From Sphingobacterium psychroaquaticum (GTDB taxonomy: Bacteria > Bacteroidota > Bacteroidia > Sphingobacteriales > Sphingobacteriaceae): DNA of 64,000 nucleotides. Within the stretch, counting starts at the first letter, position 1, and the number at the start of each line of letters is the position of its first letter. The translations under genes and the position numbers were made by a program. The DNA lies in assembly GCF_900177625.1 (NCBI RefSeq), contig NZ_FXAU01000001.1:1-64000 (forward strand), written 5' to 3'. Shown one piece after another: positions 35,490 through 45,416 of this stretch. A model generated the notes under the pieces. The model saw nothing but the letters and a program-made list of their open reading frames with translations. It had not been told where the DNA came from and searched no databases.

Positions 35490-36455
35490 ATGAATATAAG
35501 TCCAGAAGAATTTAAGCGCTATGCAAAGGGGGAAGCATCTCCTTTGGAGAAGGGTAAGATCGAATCTTGGCTTAACCAGCAGGAAGATGGTGGAACTGAA
35601 GCTACGGGTGAAGACGAGCAACTTGCTGCGGTCTGGCGTAAGCTTTCTGCAACAGCGGGTATAGAAGACGAAATAACAAACATTCGCGGTGGACGATCCT
35701 TAAGAAAGGGGAGGTTAATCATGCTGTCCAAAATAGCGGCTTGTTTTGTATTTGCTATGGGTATAGGATGGTTGGTGAAGGATTATTTTATAAAACCGAC
35801 TGTGCTGGAGGCAGCGCCAATGAAAACAGTGCGTACGGAGGCTGGACAACGGATGAATATAACCTTGCCGGATGGTTCTAAAGTATTGCTAAATGCGGAA
35901 AGCGAACTTGAATTTCCAGAAGCCTTTACAGCGGATAATAGACTTGTAACACTCAACGGAGAAGCTTTTTTTGATGTCGCACACGACAAATCGAAACCTT
36001 TTATTGTTCATACCGACTCTTCCTATACAAAAGTCTTGGGGACACAATTTAACCTAAGCGCCTATGGAAGCGACGCGAAAGCAGTATTGACCGTTGAACG
36101 AGGTAAGGTGATGTTTGGCCGTCATGACAGCAAGGAACAGGTCGTGCTTACGGTCGGTATGCAGGGCACGTTGGCATATAATAAAGGTGTAACCAGTCAA
36201 ACGGTGCAACCTGAACAAGAAAGTGCGTGGAAAGAACGGGTACTACAATTGTCCAATGAACCGTTGAGCGAGGTCGCAAAAAAGATAGAACGGTGGTATG
36301 GTGTTTCTATAAAAATCAAGTCTGAAAACTTAAAATCGCTTACGGTAACGGGAAGTTACAGAGAGAAAAGTTTGGAGCAGGTGTTGAGTAGTCTTGAATT
36401 TACGACCGGTTTGAAATACGAAATAAAGGATAAGGTAGTAACGATTACAGAATAA
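35490..36455 (+). CDS. FecR-type anti-sigma factor
   Basis: 321-residue single-pass inner-membrane regulator: cytosolic N-terminus (1-78), one transmembrane segment (about 79-97, KIAACFVFAMGIGWLV), periplasmic FecR domain (about 110-210, with ITLPDGSKVLLNAESE and GEAFFDVAHD), and a C-terminal DUF4974-type STN-like domain (about 248-320, beginning LSNEPLSEVAKKIERWYGV). It passes the substrate-loaded state of the TonB receptor to the FecI sigma factor. Gap to fecI is 208 bp. Confidence 0.93.
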   Translation: MNISPEEFKRYAKGEASPLEKGKIESWLNQQEDGGTEATGEDEQLAAVWRKLSATAGIEDEITNIRGGRSLRKGRLIMLSKIAACFVFAMGIGWLVKDYFIKPTVLEAAPMKTVRTEAGQRMNITLPDGSKVLLNAESELEFPEAFTADNRLVTLNGEAFFDVAHDKSKPFIVHTDSSYTKVLGTQFNLSAYGSDAKAVLTVERGKVMFGRHDSKEQVVLTVGMQGTLAYNKGVTSQTVQPEQESAWKERVLQLSNEPLSEVAKKIERWYGVSIKIKSENLKSLTVTGSYREKSLEQVLSSLEFTTGLKYEIKDKVVTITE

Positions 36456-36481
36456 TGAAATAACGGTCAAAAAATAAAAAG

Positions 36482-36513
36482 CCGGTATGCCGTCGTCCAA
36501 AACTACATACCGG
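36482..36513 (+). other. Hairpin between fecR and the TonB receptor gene
   Basis: CCGGTATG (36482-36489) and CATACCGG (36506-36513) form a perfect 8-bp stem with a 16-bp loop, without a T tail. It could protect or end processed mRNA between regulator and receptor; 50 bp separate it from the receptor start. Confidence 0.55.
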
Positions 36514-36563
36514 AGAATGAATGAATCAAATAATAGAGATTAATCCATAATTTTTGTAAAAAT

Positions 36564-39227
36564 ATGAAAATATTTTTAACACAGTGTGGCTATATGCGGA
36601 CACTGTGCATGATATGTTGTGCCTTGATAGGAGGCTTTTTTATACCGATTTTTGCACAAGCGCAAGGTGGAAATACCTTAGAAAAACGAATATCAATTCA
36701 GTTTGAAAATATCAAACTTTCAGCAGCCATTTTAGAAATGGGAGAGCGGCTCGATTGCTCTTTTGTTTATAGTAACCAGTTACTCCAAACCGAGAAGCGG
36801 GTTAGTAAAAAATATACCAACGAAAAAGTCGCTGATATACTCATGCAGCTTATTGGCCGACGTGATCTTAAATTCAAAGCTTCGGGCAGCCAAATTTTCA
36901 TCGGTTTAAAATCCAATAAGAAGAAACGCATTTCGGGTGTGGTGACAGCCAACGGTACGCCTGTTCCGGGAGCGGTTGTCGCGATTGCTGAAACGGCAGT
37001 GGTGACGGATGCCGATGGTCGCTATCAAATAAAGATAGATGCCGAGGAACAGACTTATCAGGTTCGCGTATCCAGCATCGGATTTAAGCCCTTTGCGAAA
37101 ATCGTGGAAAGCAAAGGGGAGGGAGACGTTATCCTGAACATGGCGATGGCTATTGATGAGCAGTCTTTGGAAGATGTCATGGTTTTAGGGCAAACGGAGG
37201 TACAGAAAATAAAAGATAGCGGTTTCAACCTTAATACCGTTTCGGTGGACAAGTTTAAGAATTCCACGAGAGATGTGAATCAGATATTAAATACAACAAC
37301 AGGGATTCGTATTCGAGAGTATGGCGGATTGGGTTCTGATTTTAATTTTTCTGTAAACGGGTTATCGGGCAAGGCGGTGCGTTTCTTTGTCGATGGGATC
37401 CCTATGGAAAACTATGGTGTGGGGATGACGTTCAATAATTTTCCGGTCAATCTGGCGGAGCGCCTGGATGTCTATAAAGGTGTTGTACCTATTGAGCTGG
37501 GAGCAGATGCATTGGGCGGCGCGATTAATATGGTAACCAATAAAGGCACAAAAAGTTATCTCGATGCGAGCTACAGCTACGGTTCTTTTAATACGCATCG
37601 TGCTGCGCTCAATACACAGTATGTGAATCAACAAACAGGTTTTCTTTTCAAACTCACATCGTTCTATAATTTTTCAGACAATAACTATTGGATGCACAGC
37701 AATCCGAAGTATGATGCATTAATCCAAGTGCCCGACGGTAATGGTAATTTTATCGAGAAGAGTGTCCGACGTTTTCATGACCAGTATCGGTCGGCGATGG
37801 CGCAGGGAGAGGTGGGGTATGTAAATAAAAAATGGGCAGATGTTTTGGTTTTGGGGATGCTTTATAATGACCATTACAAAGAGTATCAAACGGGTGCTAG
37901 GCAGTCTGCTGTCTATGGCAAGGTCAATCGCAATGGAGATTATTTCATGCCTTCCATTCGTTATAAAAAGACAGACCTCTTTACGAAAGGCTTGTCGGCA
38001 ACTGCTTTTATGAGTTATGGTGTGGATCGTTATGCGGTGGTCGATACCTCCTCAACCACCTATTGGTGGGATGGCTCGGTGCGTAGTAGCCAAAATAAAC
38101 ACGGAGAAATTGGAGCCTCTACGCCGCAGTCGTTGACGAATTTTCAAAACACCTTTTTCTTGAGTCGTGTCAACCTGATGTATGAGCTTAATGCGAATAA
38201 TAAAGTTTCGCTAAATCAGAACCATAGTGTGGCGGACCAGAAATCGGATGAGGAGCTTAGCCAAATGCAGTTTACGCCTTCAGGGCAAACAAAATCTATC
38301 TGGGGTGCATCCTGGCAGAACAATGCGTTCAATGATAAGTTAAAGACGGAGGTCTTTGCGAAACTGTTCCACTTTGGTTTGAATATCGGGGAAGTGACGA
38401 GCGGAAAAAATCAACGTGCTGCACAGAAAAGAGATTATAATAAATATGGCTTGGGTTTGGCGGCGCGTTATGCCGTAACGGCAGATAGCAGAGTTCGTTT
38501 TTCTTATGAGCGCGCTTATCGATTGCCGGAACTGTTAGAGGTTTTGGGCGATGGGGTGAATGTGATTCCAAACCCAGATATCAAACCCGAGAGCAGCCAC
38601 AACCTGAATGTCGGTTTTGATATGACCAAATGGCTGGATAATCATCTCTATAGCCTTGATGTGGCGACTTTCTTCCGCAATTCGAAGGACTTTATCTATT
38701 CGCTGCCGGCAGGAAGCACTAGTTCGCAGTTTATGAACGAGGGAAAGGTTCTTGTGTATGGTGGGGAACTGGAAGCACGATACAAATATACCGACCTGTT
38801 GGAAGTGACCTTGAACGGTAGTTATCAAAAAACGAAACAGAACCAACAGTATATTTACGGTACGGAAACCCCGCGCGAGACGTATGGCAACATGGTTCCG
38901 AACCAACCTTGGTTGTTTGGAAACTTCTTTCTTTCGGTGGGCAAGAACAATTGGTTAGGCAAGGGTACACGCGTGCAGTTCGACTGGTCTACACAATATT
39001 TTCATAGCTTTTTCCTGACTTGGGAGGCTTGGGGAAGTTCGCAGTCGCTCAATGTTATTCCGACACAATTGCTGCATAATGCGGGCATCACCTACGCGCT
39101 AAAAGATGGTCGATATAATATCGCTGTGGAGTCGAAAAATCTAACCAATGAATTAGCATACGATAATTTCCGATTACAGAAACCGGGACGTTCGTTCAAT
39201 CTTAAACTACGCTATTACATACATTAA
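36564..39227 (+). CDS. FecA-type TonB-dependent receptor with STN domain
   Basis: 887-residue outer-membrane receptor: signal peptide (to about 34, with an unusually long cysteine-containing N-region), STN signalling domain (about 38-118, ISIQFENIKLSAAILEM), carboxypeptidase-regulatory-like domain (about 122-205), plug (about 215-340) and a 22-strand barrel ending FNLKLRYYIH, with the C-terminal aromatic-rich strand. The STN domain is the signal link to FecR. Neighbours (DUF4374, PepSY) point to ferric siderophore or haem import. The actual ligand cannot be told. Confidence 0.92.
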   Translation: MKIFLTQCGYMRTLCMICCALIGGFFIPIFAQAQGGNTLEKRISIQFENIKLSAAILEMGERLDCSFVYSNQLLQTEKRVSKKYTNEKVADILMQLIGRRDLKFKASGSQIFIGLKSNKKKRISGVVTANGTPVPGAVVAIAETAVVTDADGRYQIKIDAEEQTYQVRVSSIGFKPFAKIVESKGEGDVILNMAMAIDEQSLEDVMVLGQTEVQKIKDSGFNLNTVSVDKFKNSTRDVNQILNTTTGIRIREYGGLGSDFNFSVNGLSGKAVRFFVDGIPMENYGVGMTFNNFPVNLAERLDVYKGVVPIELGADALGGAINMVTNKGTKSYLDASYSYGSFNTHRAALNTQYVNQQTGFLFKLTSFYNFSDNNYWMHSNPKYDALIQVPDGNGNFIEKSVRRFHDQYRSAMAQGEVGYVNKKWADVLVLGMLYNDHYKEYQTGARQSAVYGKVNRNGDYFMPSIRYKKTDLFTKGLSATAFMSYGVDRYAVVDTSSTTYWWDGSVRSSQNKHGEIGASTPQSLTNFQNTFFLSRVNLMYELNANNKVSLNQNHSVADQKSDEELSQMQFTPSGQTKSIWGASWQNNAFNDKLKTEVFAKLFHFGLNIGEVTSGKNQRAAQKRDYNKYGLGLAARYAVTADSRVRFSYERAYRLPELLEVLGDGVNVIPNPDIKPESSHNLNVGFDMTKWLDNHLYSLDVATFFRNSKDFIYSLPAGSTSSQFMNEGKVLVYGGELEARYKYTDLLEVTLNGSYQKTKQNQQYIYGTETPRETYGNMVPNQPWLFGNFFLSVGKNNWLGKGTRVQFDWSTQYFHSFFLTWEAWGSSQSLNVIPTQLLHNAGITYALKDGRYNIAVESKNLTNELAYDNFRLQKPGRSFNLKLRYYIH

Positions 39228-39250
39228 AATATCAATAAACTTTTATTCTT

Positions 39251-40498
39251 ATGCATATCAATACGATTAAAAAAGCCATAGTGCTCGTCACCATGTTCAG
39301 CATGGGTTATTCCTTACAGTCCTGTAAGAAAAGCGATTCACCCGACACGCCTGAGCCAGAAACGGAGAAAGTTTTTGCTGTGGGGGGGATGGTGATGGAG
39401 CCGGATGGTTCTTATATTTTTCAGACGGGTAACCTGACTGGTGGAGAAATCTCTTTTGTCGGAAAGGGAGCTAATGTGACGAATCAAGAGCCGGGATTTC
39501 TTGCTTTTATCACGAAGAGTGGTTTTTATTACTCCTATCTGTCGAGTGAAAATACATTGACTAAATACAGTTACGTTAATCAAACCATGCAGACCGTAAA
39601 GGCAATTCCTTTTGTGTTGGAGGATGGTTATCGCTACAATCACCAGTGGATCGATAATAATACATTACTTATTTACGCGTACCAAGGTGATTACAAGATT
39701 GTCAATGTGGAGAGCATGACTGTCACCAAAGAAGGTAAGTTTAATCTTCCGACGAAAGCAGGTCTCACTGGTCCTATTGTTGGATTTGCGGAAGTGAAAG
39801 ACAATAAATTACATGTGGGTTACTGGTATGGTGATGAGAAATATCCAACAGCAGTAGCGCCAGGTAAACAAAATTACGCGACAGGAACGGCTTATTTTGC
39901 GGTGTTTGATTACCCTTCATTAAGTAACCCGGTTTATAGCGAAGACAATCGCTCTACAAGTCCGGGTAATGATCGTAATGGGGTCTTGAAGACCTTTACC
40001 TACAATGATGATCTGTATATAGTGACTTCACCTTTTGAAATGGTAGCGCAAAACTGGGATAAGCCGCATGGTATCTATCGGATTAAAAAAGGTACTTCTG
40101 TGGTGGACCCTACTTACTTCTTAAACCTGTCGGAAAAGTTAAATGGTGATGTTGTATTGGGTGGAGGATATGCTGGTAATGGAAAGCTATTGATTCGTAG
40201 AATCCGTATGGATTTGGCGTTGACTTGGGGATCGTATGGCTTTGCTAATGTGCAGGAGTTTCATGTGGTTGATATGGCTTCGGGAAGTATTACAAAGCTT
40301 AATGTACCATTGGCAAAAAGTCAACCGACAGCTCCAAATATCCTAGCAGATGAAGGTAAGGTGTATTTCCCGGTGAATACGAAAGATATCGATGGTAATT
40401 TCTTCTTGTATAACTACGATAGCACGACGGGGTTAGTGAATAAAGGTGTGCAGATCAAGGATGTGGATGCGGTAAACGGTTTATTCCGCCTGAAGTAA
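39251..40498 (+). CDS. DUF4374 lipoprotein
   Basis: 415-residue lipoprotein with lipobox Cys25 (YSLQSC) followed by KKSDSPD. It fits the DUF4374 family, a beta-propeller-like protein found beside siderophore TonB receptors in Bacteroidota. Repeating strands such as GFYYSYLSSENTLTKY and GVLKTFTYNDDLYIV are visible through the whole length. It begins 23 bp after the receptor stop. Likely a periplasmic or surface partner in iron capture; the biochemical job is unknown. Confidence 0.85.
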   Translation: MHINTIKKAIVLVTMFSMGYSLQSCKKSDSPDTPEPETEKVFAVGGMVMEPDGSYIFQTGNLTGGEISFVGKGANVTNQEPGFLAFITKSGFYYSYLSSENTLTKYSYVNQTMQTVKAIPFVLEDGYRYNHQWIDNNTLLIYAYQGDYKIVNVESMTVTKEGKFNLPTKAGLTGPIVGFAEVKDNKLHVGYWYGDEKYPTAVAPGKQNYATGTAYFAVFDYPSLSNPVYSEDNRSTSPGNDRNGVLKTFTYNDDLYIVTSPFEMVAQNWDKPHGIYRIKKGTSVVDPTYFLNLSEKLNGDVVLGGGYAGNGKLLIRRIRMDLALTWGSYGFANVQEFHVVDMASGSITKLNVPLAKSQPTAPNILADEGKVYFPVNTKDIDGNFFLYNYDSTTGLVNKGVQIKDVDAVNGLFRLK

Positions 40499-40521
40499 AA
40501 GACCTAACTACATAACAGACA

Positions 40522-40548
40522 GGAAGGGGGCATTTTAAGTCCCCTTCC
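40522..40548 (+). other. Hairpin between DUF4374 and PepSY genes
   Basis: GGAAGGGG (40522-40529) with CCCCTTCC (40541-40548), followed by scattered T residues. It may act as a partial terminator that lowers expression of the PepSY gene 22 bp on, or as an mRNA stabiliser. Confidence 0.55.
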
Positions 40549-40570
40549 CTTTGATACCTTTTTTCTAACG

Positions 40571-41734
40571 ATGACAAAATCAAAAAAATCACTTTTCAGA
40601 AAAATCAGTAACTGGTTACATCTGTGGCTGGGACTGCTCTCTGGTATTGTTGTATTTGTAGTGTGTTTCACGGCTGCAATCTGGGTGTTTCGGGACGAGG
40701 TTGAATTGTTCTTTACTCCGGGACAATCCGTTAAAGTGGAACAAGGGGAGGTACTAAAACCATCCGAATTACTAGTACAAGTGAAGTCGACACTCCAGGA
40801 TATCCCTGCCGTCACGGATGGTGGTTTTTATAGTATCGCATACCGCGGCCCAGAAAAAAGTAGCGTAATAAGTTATATGACGCCTCAAGATGAGAACTAT
40901 CATGAGCTGTTTGTTAATCCCTATACTGGCGCAATTTTGTACCACCGAGTCAATGAAGATACCGTCACGATTTTTCATGATTTCTTACGTGCCGGTCATC
41001 GCTTTTTTTGGTTTCCACGACCATTCGGCAGTTACTTTGTGGGGGCTAGCTGTATTATCTTTTTGATTACGTTGATCACCGGACTCATTTGGTGGTATCC
41101 ATCGAAATGGAATAAATCGACGCGCAATAAAAGTTTCAAAATTAAGTGGAATGCCAATTGGAAGCGCATCAATATCGACCTGCATAATGTGTTGGGCTTT
41201 TACACCTTGATTTTTACGGTGATCCTCACTGTAACGGGAGTGGTTTTTACATTTAGTTGGTTCGATAGTGGTTATCATTGGTTGGTCACGGGAGGGAAAC
41301 CCCGTATGGAACATCCTACAAAAGGGAGTTCAGATACAACGATTACGACATCGGTTTACAAGCATGCGGATGATGAGATATGGGCCCGCTATAAACAGCA
41401 TTTGAAAATGCGTATTACATATCCTCAGAACAAGGAAGATGTGTATGCTATTTATATCGATCCGACCTCCGGACACAATGATATTACCACGTGGTTTTCT
41501 TTTGATCAAAAGACCCTGAAGCAGGTAGGTGGAATGGCTAATCTAGATCACTATTCTTTTGGACAAAAGGTCTACAAAGCGAATTTTGATATCCATGTCG
41601 GAACAATTGGTGGTCTTACTACTAAGATTATTGCTTCGATTGCTTCGCTTGTCGGGGCTTCTTTGCCGGTAACTGGTTTTATAATTTGGTACAACCGAAA
41701 ATGGGGAAAGAAAGGGAAAAAGAAACAGAAATAA
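40571..41734 (+). CDS. PepSY-domain iron-related membrane protein
   Basis: 387-residue inner-membrane protein of the PepSY-associated TM family (PiuB-like). Four hydrophobic segments: about 19-42 (LHLWLGLLSGIVVFVV), 153-178 (CIIFLITLITGLIWWYP), 208-228, and 350-378. Periplasmic PepSY-like parts lie between. Relatives act as iron reductases or siderophore-processing proteins that help release iron in the periplasm. Last gene of the iron locus, 72 bp after DUF4374. Confidence 0.88.
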   Translation: MTKSKKSLFRKISNWLHLWLGLLSGIVVFVVCFTAAIWVFRDEVELFFTPGQSVKVEQGEVLKPSELLVQVKSTLQDIPAVTDGGFYSIAYRGPEKSSVISYMTPQDENYHELFVNPYTGAILYHRVNEDTVTIFHDFLRAGHRFFWFPRPFGSYFVGASCIIFLITLITGLIWWYPSKWNKSTRNKSFKIKWNANWKRINIDLHNVLGFYTLIFTVILTVTGVVFTFSWFDSGYHWLVTGGKPRMEHPTKGSSDTTITTSVYKHADDEIWARYKQHLKMRITYPQNKEDVYAIYIDPTSGHNDITTWFSFDQKTLKQVGGMANLDHYSFGQKVYKANFDIHVGTIGGLTTKIIASIASLVGASLPVTGFIIWYNRKWGKKGKKKQK

Positions 41735-41880
41735 AAAGGCTTCTACTTGCTATCATATGAAGTCTGTCTGCGGTAAGCAGGTCTGTCGAAGCGTTACCGT
41801 AGGATAAATAATACTTTTGGAAATAAATTGTATGTTTCGACAGGCTCAACATAACAATTTATTTCCTTTTTAGCCTTTTT
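41733..41880. terminator. Nested inverted repeats between PepSY and DUF5694 genes
   Basis: AAAAAGGCT (41733-41741) pairs with AGCCTTTTT (41872-41880). GGAAATAAATTGT (41819-41831) pairs with ACAATTTATTTCC (41854-41866). CTGTCGAA near 41783 pairs with TTCGACAG near 41836. The outer stem takes in the PepSY stop and the edge of the convergent gene's stop. GTCTGCGGTAAGCAG near 41766 resembles the 9-bp stem of the repeat at 9688-9877. Probably a bidirectional terminator built from dispersed repeats. Confidence 0.65.
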
Positions 41881-42662
41881 TATTTTAAATATTCTGCTAC
41901 ATCTTTAAGCTCGTATTTAGGGCTTCGCTTCATGAATTCGGTAAGAAAAGCCGTATGTGTGGCGCCCAGGATAACAAGAACGCGGTCTTCTTTTGTTAGT
42001 GGCACCTGATTGAGGTTTGAAAACATACGGAGGTTTCTTCTGTAGAATTTGCTTGCTTCATCAGCCCCCTCAAAGTTACCTTGGGTACTGTTGTATGTTA
42101 GAATATCGGCATTGATATTGATAAAATTCTCTAACGACTCTTTTTTGTTGAAAAACTTTAGTTTGTTCGAGATTGATAGTTTTTCAAGCTGCGCAAACTC
42201 CTTCAATAGGCTTTCCGTATAATGCTTTGAAGTTAGGCTATCTACTTGATTTTCCAGCTCTCTTCCAATGTTGTAATTGTAAGCCGCGGTTTCTTGTTCG
42301 TCAATTCCGTAAGTTCTTTTTACGCCTGCCAATTTACCGGCCTCGTAAGCAAGTAGAGCGATTTCACCACCAAATTTGACCTTATAATTGTTGTCTTTTA
42401 GGAAGTTGTTGTAATCGATGTTCAATTCATCATTCTTTACAGGCAACACTTCTACACAGATTACTGTGGGTTTAAATTCAGCCAACATTTTCGCAATTTC
42501 GAATGTCTCTTGTTTGCTCTTGTTATCTTTTTGGTCAAACTTTACAGCATGTGCATCTGGGGTATACGACATGTGAAAAGTAGCAAAATTTAAGACTTCG
42601 ATTTTTTGTGCAAAAAGGTGTCCTGACATTAATAGGCCCAAGGCTAGTAGTATATTCTTCAT
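41880..42662 (-). CDS. DUF5694 family exported protein
   Basis: 260-residue protein with a signal peptide (to about 18, LFAQ). It fits the DUF5694 group of TraB/erythromycin-esterase-like proteins: N-terminal VLNFATFHM near residue 25, KPTVICVEVLP near 68, YGIDEQE near 118 and the C-terminal VLVILGATHTAFLTEF near 228. Relatives with such glutamate/histidine pattern are thought to be metal-dependent hydrolases, but no substrate is known. A decayed 3' copy lies at 34445-34634. Confidence 0.8.
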   Translation of the reverse strand: MKNILLALGLLMSGHLFAQKIEVLNFATFHMSYTPDAHAVKFDQKDNKSKQETFEIAKMLAEFKPTVICVEVLPVKNDELNIDYNNFLKDNNYKVKFGGEIALLAYEAGKLAGVKRTYGIDEQETAAYNYNIGRELENQVDSLTSKHYTESLLKEFAQLEKLSISNKLKFFNKKESLENFININADILTYNSTQGNFEGADEASKFYRRNLRMFSNLNQVPLTKEDRVLVILGATHTAFLTEFMKRSPKYELKDVAEYLK

Positions 42663-42901
42663 TTATTTTATTGTTTTCGATTGTCACACCTGTTTATCCA
42701 GGTACGCATTACGGCGGCTCAAATATCTATAATTTCTAGATCATTTCGAGTGAAAAAACTAAACCCCTTGATCTTTTGTTTATGGTACTATTTTTAAAAA
42801 ATCGGTACATTTTCCCGAATTCTAGACCAAAGCAACCAAATCCTAATTCTTGTTTTCGTATATCGTAAGAATTGGTCATTTTAGTCCCTGTAAACTTTAA
42901 T
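42663..42901. promoter_or_regulatory. Divergent intergenic region
   Basis: About 240 bp between the DUF5694 gene and the sensor kinase gene. It is AT-rich with short A and T runs; TTTTTAAAAA at 42790-42799 is the only symmetrical element. No exact promoter match stands out. Confidence 0.35.
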
Positions 42902-44653
42902 ATGAAAAGATACCTACAGGCTTTATGGCTACTGCTTTGTGCTTTATCATCAACGGCACAAAACTCAATGGGAGAAGACTACTATTGGGGAAACAATTTT
43001 CATTTCGAAGCAGTAAATACGGATCAACGGATGATGGTGAGACAACCTGCTAGCTATGCATGTGGCGATTCCGCACTGTATCGAATATTTGATTCGTTCG
43101 ATAATTCAACCTTCTTACCAGGGAAGAGTTTAAACATCGTACCCAAGAGTTCCATCATGTTGGGCATTAAGTTACATCCGAAATTGAAAAACTACTTTTC
43201 GGCGGAGGTGCAAAATTTCTCCAAAAAATATAACAGCTATCTTATCCCAGACTCTTCCGATGCAACGCTTGTAGCAATGGGAATCAATGAGTCTAATATT
43301 CACGACTATAGATATCGTGTTGTTGAAAATGACAGTATTGAACGGGTTAAATGGTCACCTATACCAAAGCTAGAACAAAAATATGGCGCGAAGAAACCTT
43401 ATGGCGCGATCGGTACTTTTAACTACCCGGGAAAGCAGATTTTGGTGGAGGTAGCACACAAAGATAAACTCCATATCCGTGATGGTTACATCATGGACTG
43501 GAGACAGCGTTACAGGCCCGAGCTGAAACAGATTATTGTTCACGGTACGAGTAAGTATGGCTATTATAATCTCCGTTACGATTCCTTAAACAATGGCTTT
43601 GCTAGTAAATTTGATCCTGCAACAGGCGTGCCATTAGATTGGAAATTCCCGAAGGATAGTGTGACCGAGTTTTCTCTAGAATTTAATAACCACGAGACTA
43701 CGCCATATTCGATTTATCTGATCAAAACAATTGCAGGAAAGACGGATACTACACGCATCGAATGGTGGCTTCAAGAAACAAAATATAGTGTCGCTGAGGA
43801 ACATCTCGCACAAGTCGGAAAATATGAGTTAATTATTCAGCAAACCGGTAAGTTCGGTAAGTTCCCTGATGCAGAAATGCTACGGATACCGTATGAAGTC
43901 CTCGAACCTAAGGTACTGGAAAAGAAATATGCACTCAACAAAATATTGCCTTATGTGTTTGGAACATTGGTTATTCTTGGGCTTGGTTTTTTCCTATATC
44001 GGAGTCAAACCAGGCGTCGGATACGAAAATTGGAAGATCAGAAACAACGGGTGGCCGTACAGCTGAAGGGCATTCAGGTGCAGCTGAATCCTCACTTTAT
44101 GTTTAATGCGATAAATTCCATCCAGAACTTGATACAAAAACATCAGGTGGACGATGCCAATCATTACTTAAACCGTTTTGCCTCCCTGACACGCGCCGCA
44201 TTGGAATTTGCTGAACAGGAAATGATTAGTTTGTCGGATGAAATAAAGCTCTTGGATGATTACCTGCAAATGGAACAGTTACGCTATGGTTTTCACTACG
44301 AGATCGAGAATGCGATTGTGGCACATCCGGATTTGATTGAAATTCCTACCATGATGCTACAGCCATTTGTTGAAAATGCAATCAAACATGGTATTGCTGA
44401 TCTGTACGAGAAAGGAAAAATCAGTGTGCGCTTTGCCAATAATCAAGGTAACCTTTGTATAGAGATTAAGGATAATGGAAAAGGTTTTAATATGAACGAA
44501 CTAGACTCCGCAGCAGGCTACGGTATGCGCCTAAGCAAAGAGCGAATCGTATTGCTGAATAAAGCATATCCTGAAAATAGCTTTGCGCTAAAGATCTCTT
44601 CCGATGGGAATGGAACAAGCGTACAAATACAAGTAGATAACTGGATCCAATAA
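42902..44653 (+). CDS. LytS-type sensor histidine kinase
   Basis: 583-residue kinase: signal peptide (to about 19), a large periplasmic region (about 20-340) without a domain I recognise, one transmembrane helix (about 346-366, YVFGTLVILGLGFFLY), a short coiled coil, the His_kinase domain (QLNPHFMFNAINSIQNL, phospho-histidine near 398) and a HATPase with NAIKHGI near 490 and DNGKGF near 523. Start at 42902 (MKRYLQAL) gives a clean signal peptide. 11 bp before the LytTR regulator, its natural partner. Confidence 0.92.
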   Translation: MKRYLQALWLLLCALSSTAQNSMGEDYYWGNNFHFEAVNTDQRMMVRQPASYACGDSALYRIFDSFDNSTFLPGKSLNIVPKSSIMLGIKLHPKLKNYFSAEVQNFSKKYNSYLIPDSSDATLVAMGINESNIHDYRYRVVENDSIERVKWSPIPKLEQKYGAKKPYGAIGTFNYPGKQILVEVAHKDKLHIRDGYIMDWRQRYRPELKQIIVHGTSKYGYYNLRYDSLNNGFASKFDPATGVPLDWKFPKDSVTEFSLEFNNHETTPYSIYLIKTIAGKTDTTRIEWWLQETKYSVAEEHLAQVGKYELIIQQTGKFGKFPDAEMLRIPYEVLEPKVLEKKYALNKILPYVFGTLVILGLGFFLYRSQTRRRIRKLEDQKQRVAVQLKGIQVQLNPHFMFNAINSIQNLIQKHQVDDANHYLNRFASLTRAALEFAEQEMISLSDEIKLLDDYLQMEQLRYGFHYEIENAIVAHPDLIEIPTMMLQPFVENAIKHGIADLYEKGKISVRFANNQGNLCIEIKDNGKGFNMNELDSAAGYGMRLSKERIVLLNKAYPENSFALKISSDGNGTSVQIQVDNWIQ

Positions 44654-44664
44654 TAGCTTACCCT

Positions 44665-45414
44665 ATGATGACCTCTATCATTGTTGACGACGAGTTGAAT
44701 AATATCGAAGTACTGCAACAGTACCTTCAGGAACACCTGCCGAATGTTCAGGTGCTGGCGCATGCCCAGTCGGTGGACGAAGCTAAAAAACTGATACAAA
44801 ATCATCAGCCAGATCTCCTTTTTCTGGATATTCAAATGCCGAACAAAAATGGATTTGACCTCCTTAAAGAGTTGCCACATATTGATTTTGAAGTGATATT
44901 TATTACAGCATTTGATCAATACGGTATTCAAGCAATTAAATTTTCCGCTTTGGATTATCTGTTGAAACCGTTGGATGTGACGGAACTTATTCAGGCAGTA
45001 CATAAGGCGGAACGCCGCATCACGTCTAAAAAGTATAATAAGGGAATTGATAATCTACTGGAAAATATCAAACAAACAGCGCCGGTTGATGATCCGCGGA
45101 TTGCATTACCGACGCTCCAGGAAACACACTATGTTAATATCTCAAAAATCGTCCGTTGTCAAGCAGAAGATAATTATACCCATATCTGGTTAGATAGTGG
45201 TGCGCCTATTTTGGTAAGTAAAACCCTTAAGGTGTTTGTCGAGTTGCTCAGTCCACATCATTTTATTCGTACGCATCAGTCTCATTTGGTCAATAAAAAA
45301 TACATCAAAAGTTTTCTGAAAGAAGATGGAGGAGCGCTTTTGATGCTGGATAATACCCGAGTTCCAATTTCTCGACAACGAAAAGAATCTGTAAAAAAAT
45401 ATTTAAACAATTAA
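44665..45414 (+). CDS. LytTR-family response regulator
   Basis: 249-residue response regulator: receiver domain (1-120, acidic DDE at 8-10, phospho-acceptor D55 in FLDIQMP, K near 105 in LLKPLD) and a C-terminal LytTR DNA-binding domain (about 145-245, with IVRCQAEDNYTHIWL and FIRTHQSHLVNKKYI). A second ATG two residues... at position 2 is an equally good start. It is 11 bp after the kinase and 2 bp before the thioredoxin-domain gene, so all three are one operon. Confidence 0.93.
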   Translation: MMTSIIVDDELNNIEVLQQYLQEHLPNVQVLAHAQSVDEAKKLIQNHQPDLLFLDIQMPNKNGFDLLKELPHIDFEVIFITAFDQYGIQAIKFSALDYLLKPLDVTELIQAVHKAERRITSKKYNKGIDNLLENIKQTAPVDDPRIALPTLQETHYVNISKIVRCQAEDNYTHIWLDSGAPILVSKTLKVFVELLSPHHFIRTHQSHLVNKKYIKSFLKEDGGALLMLDNTRVPISRQRKESVKKYLNN

Positions 45415-45416
45415 TT

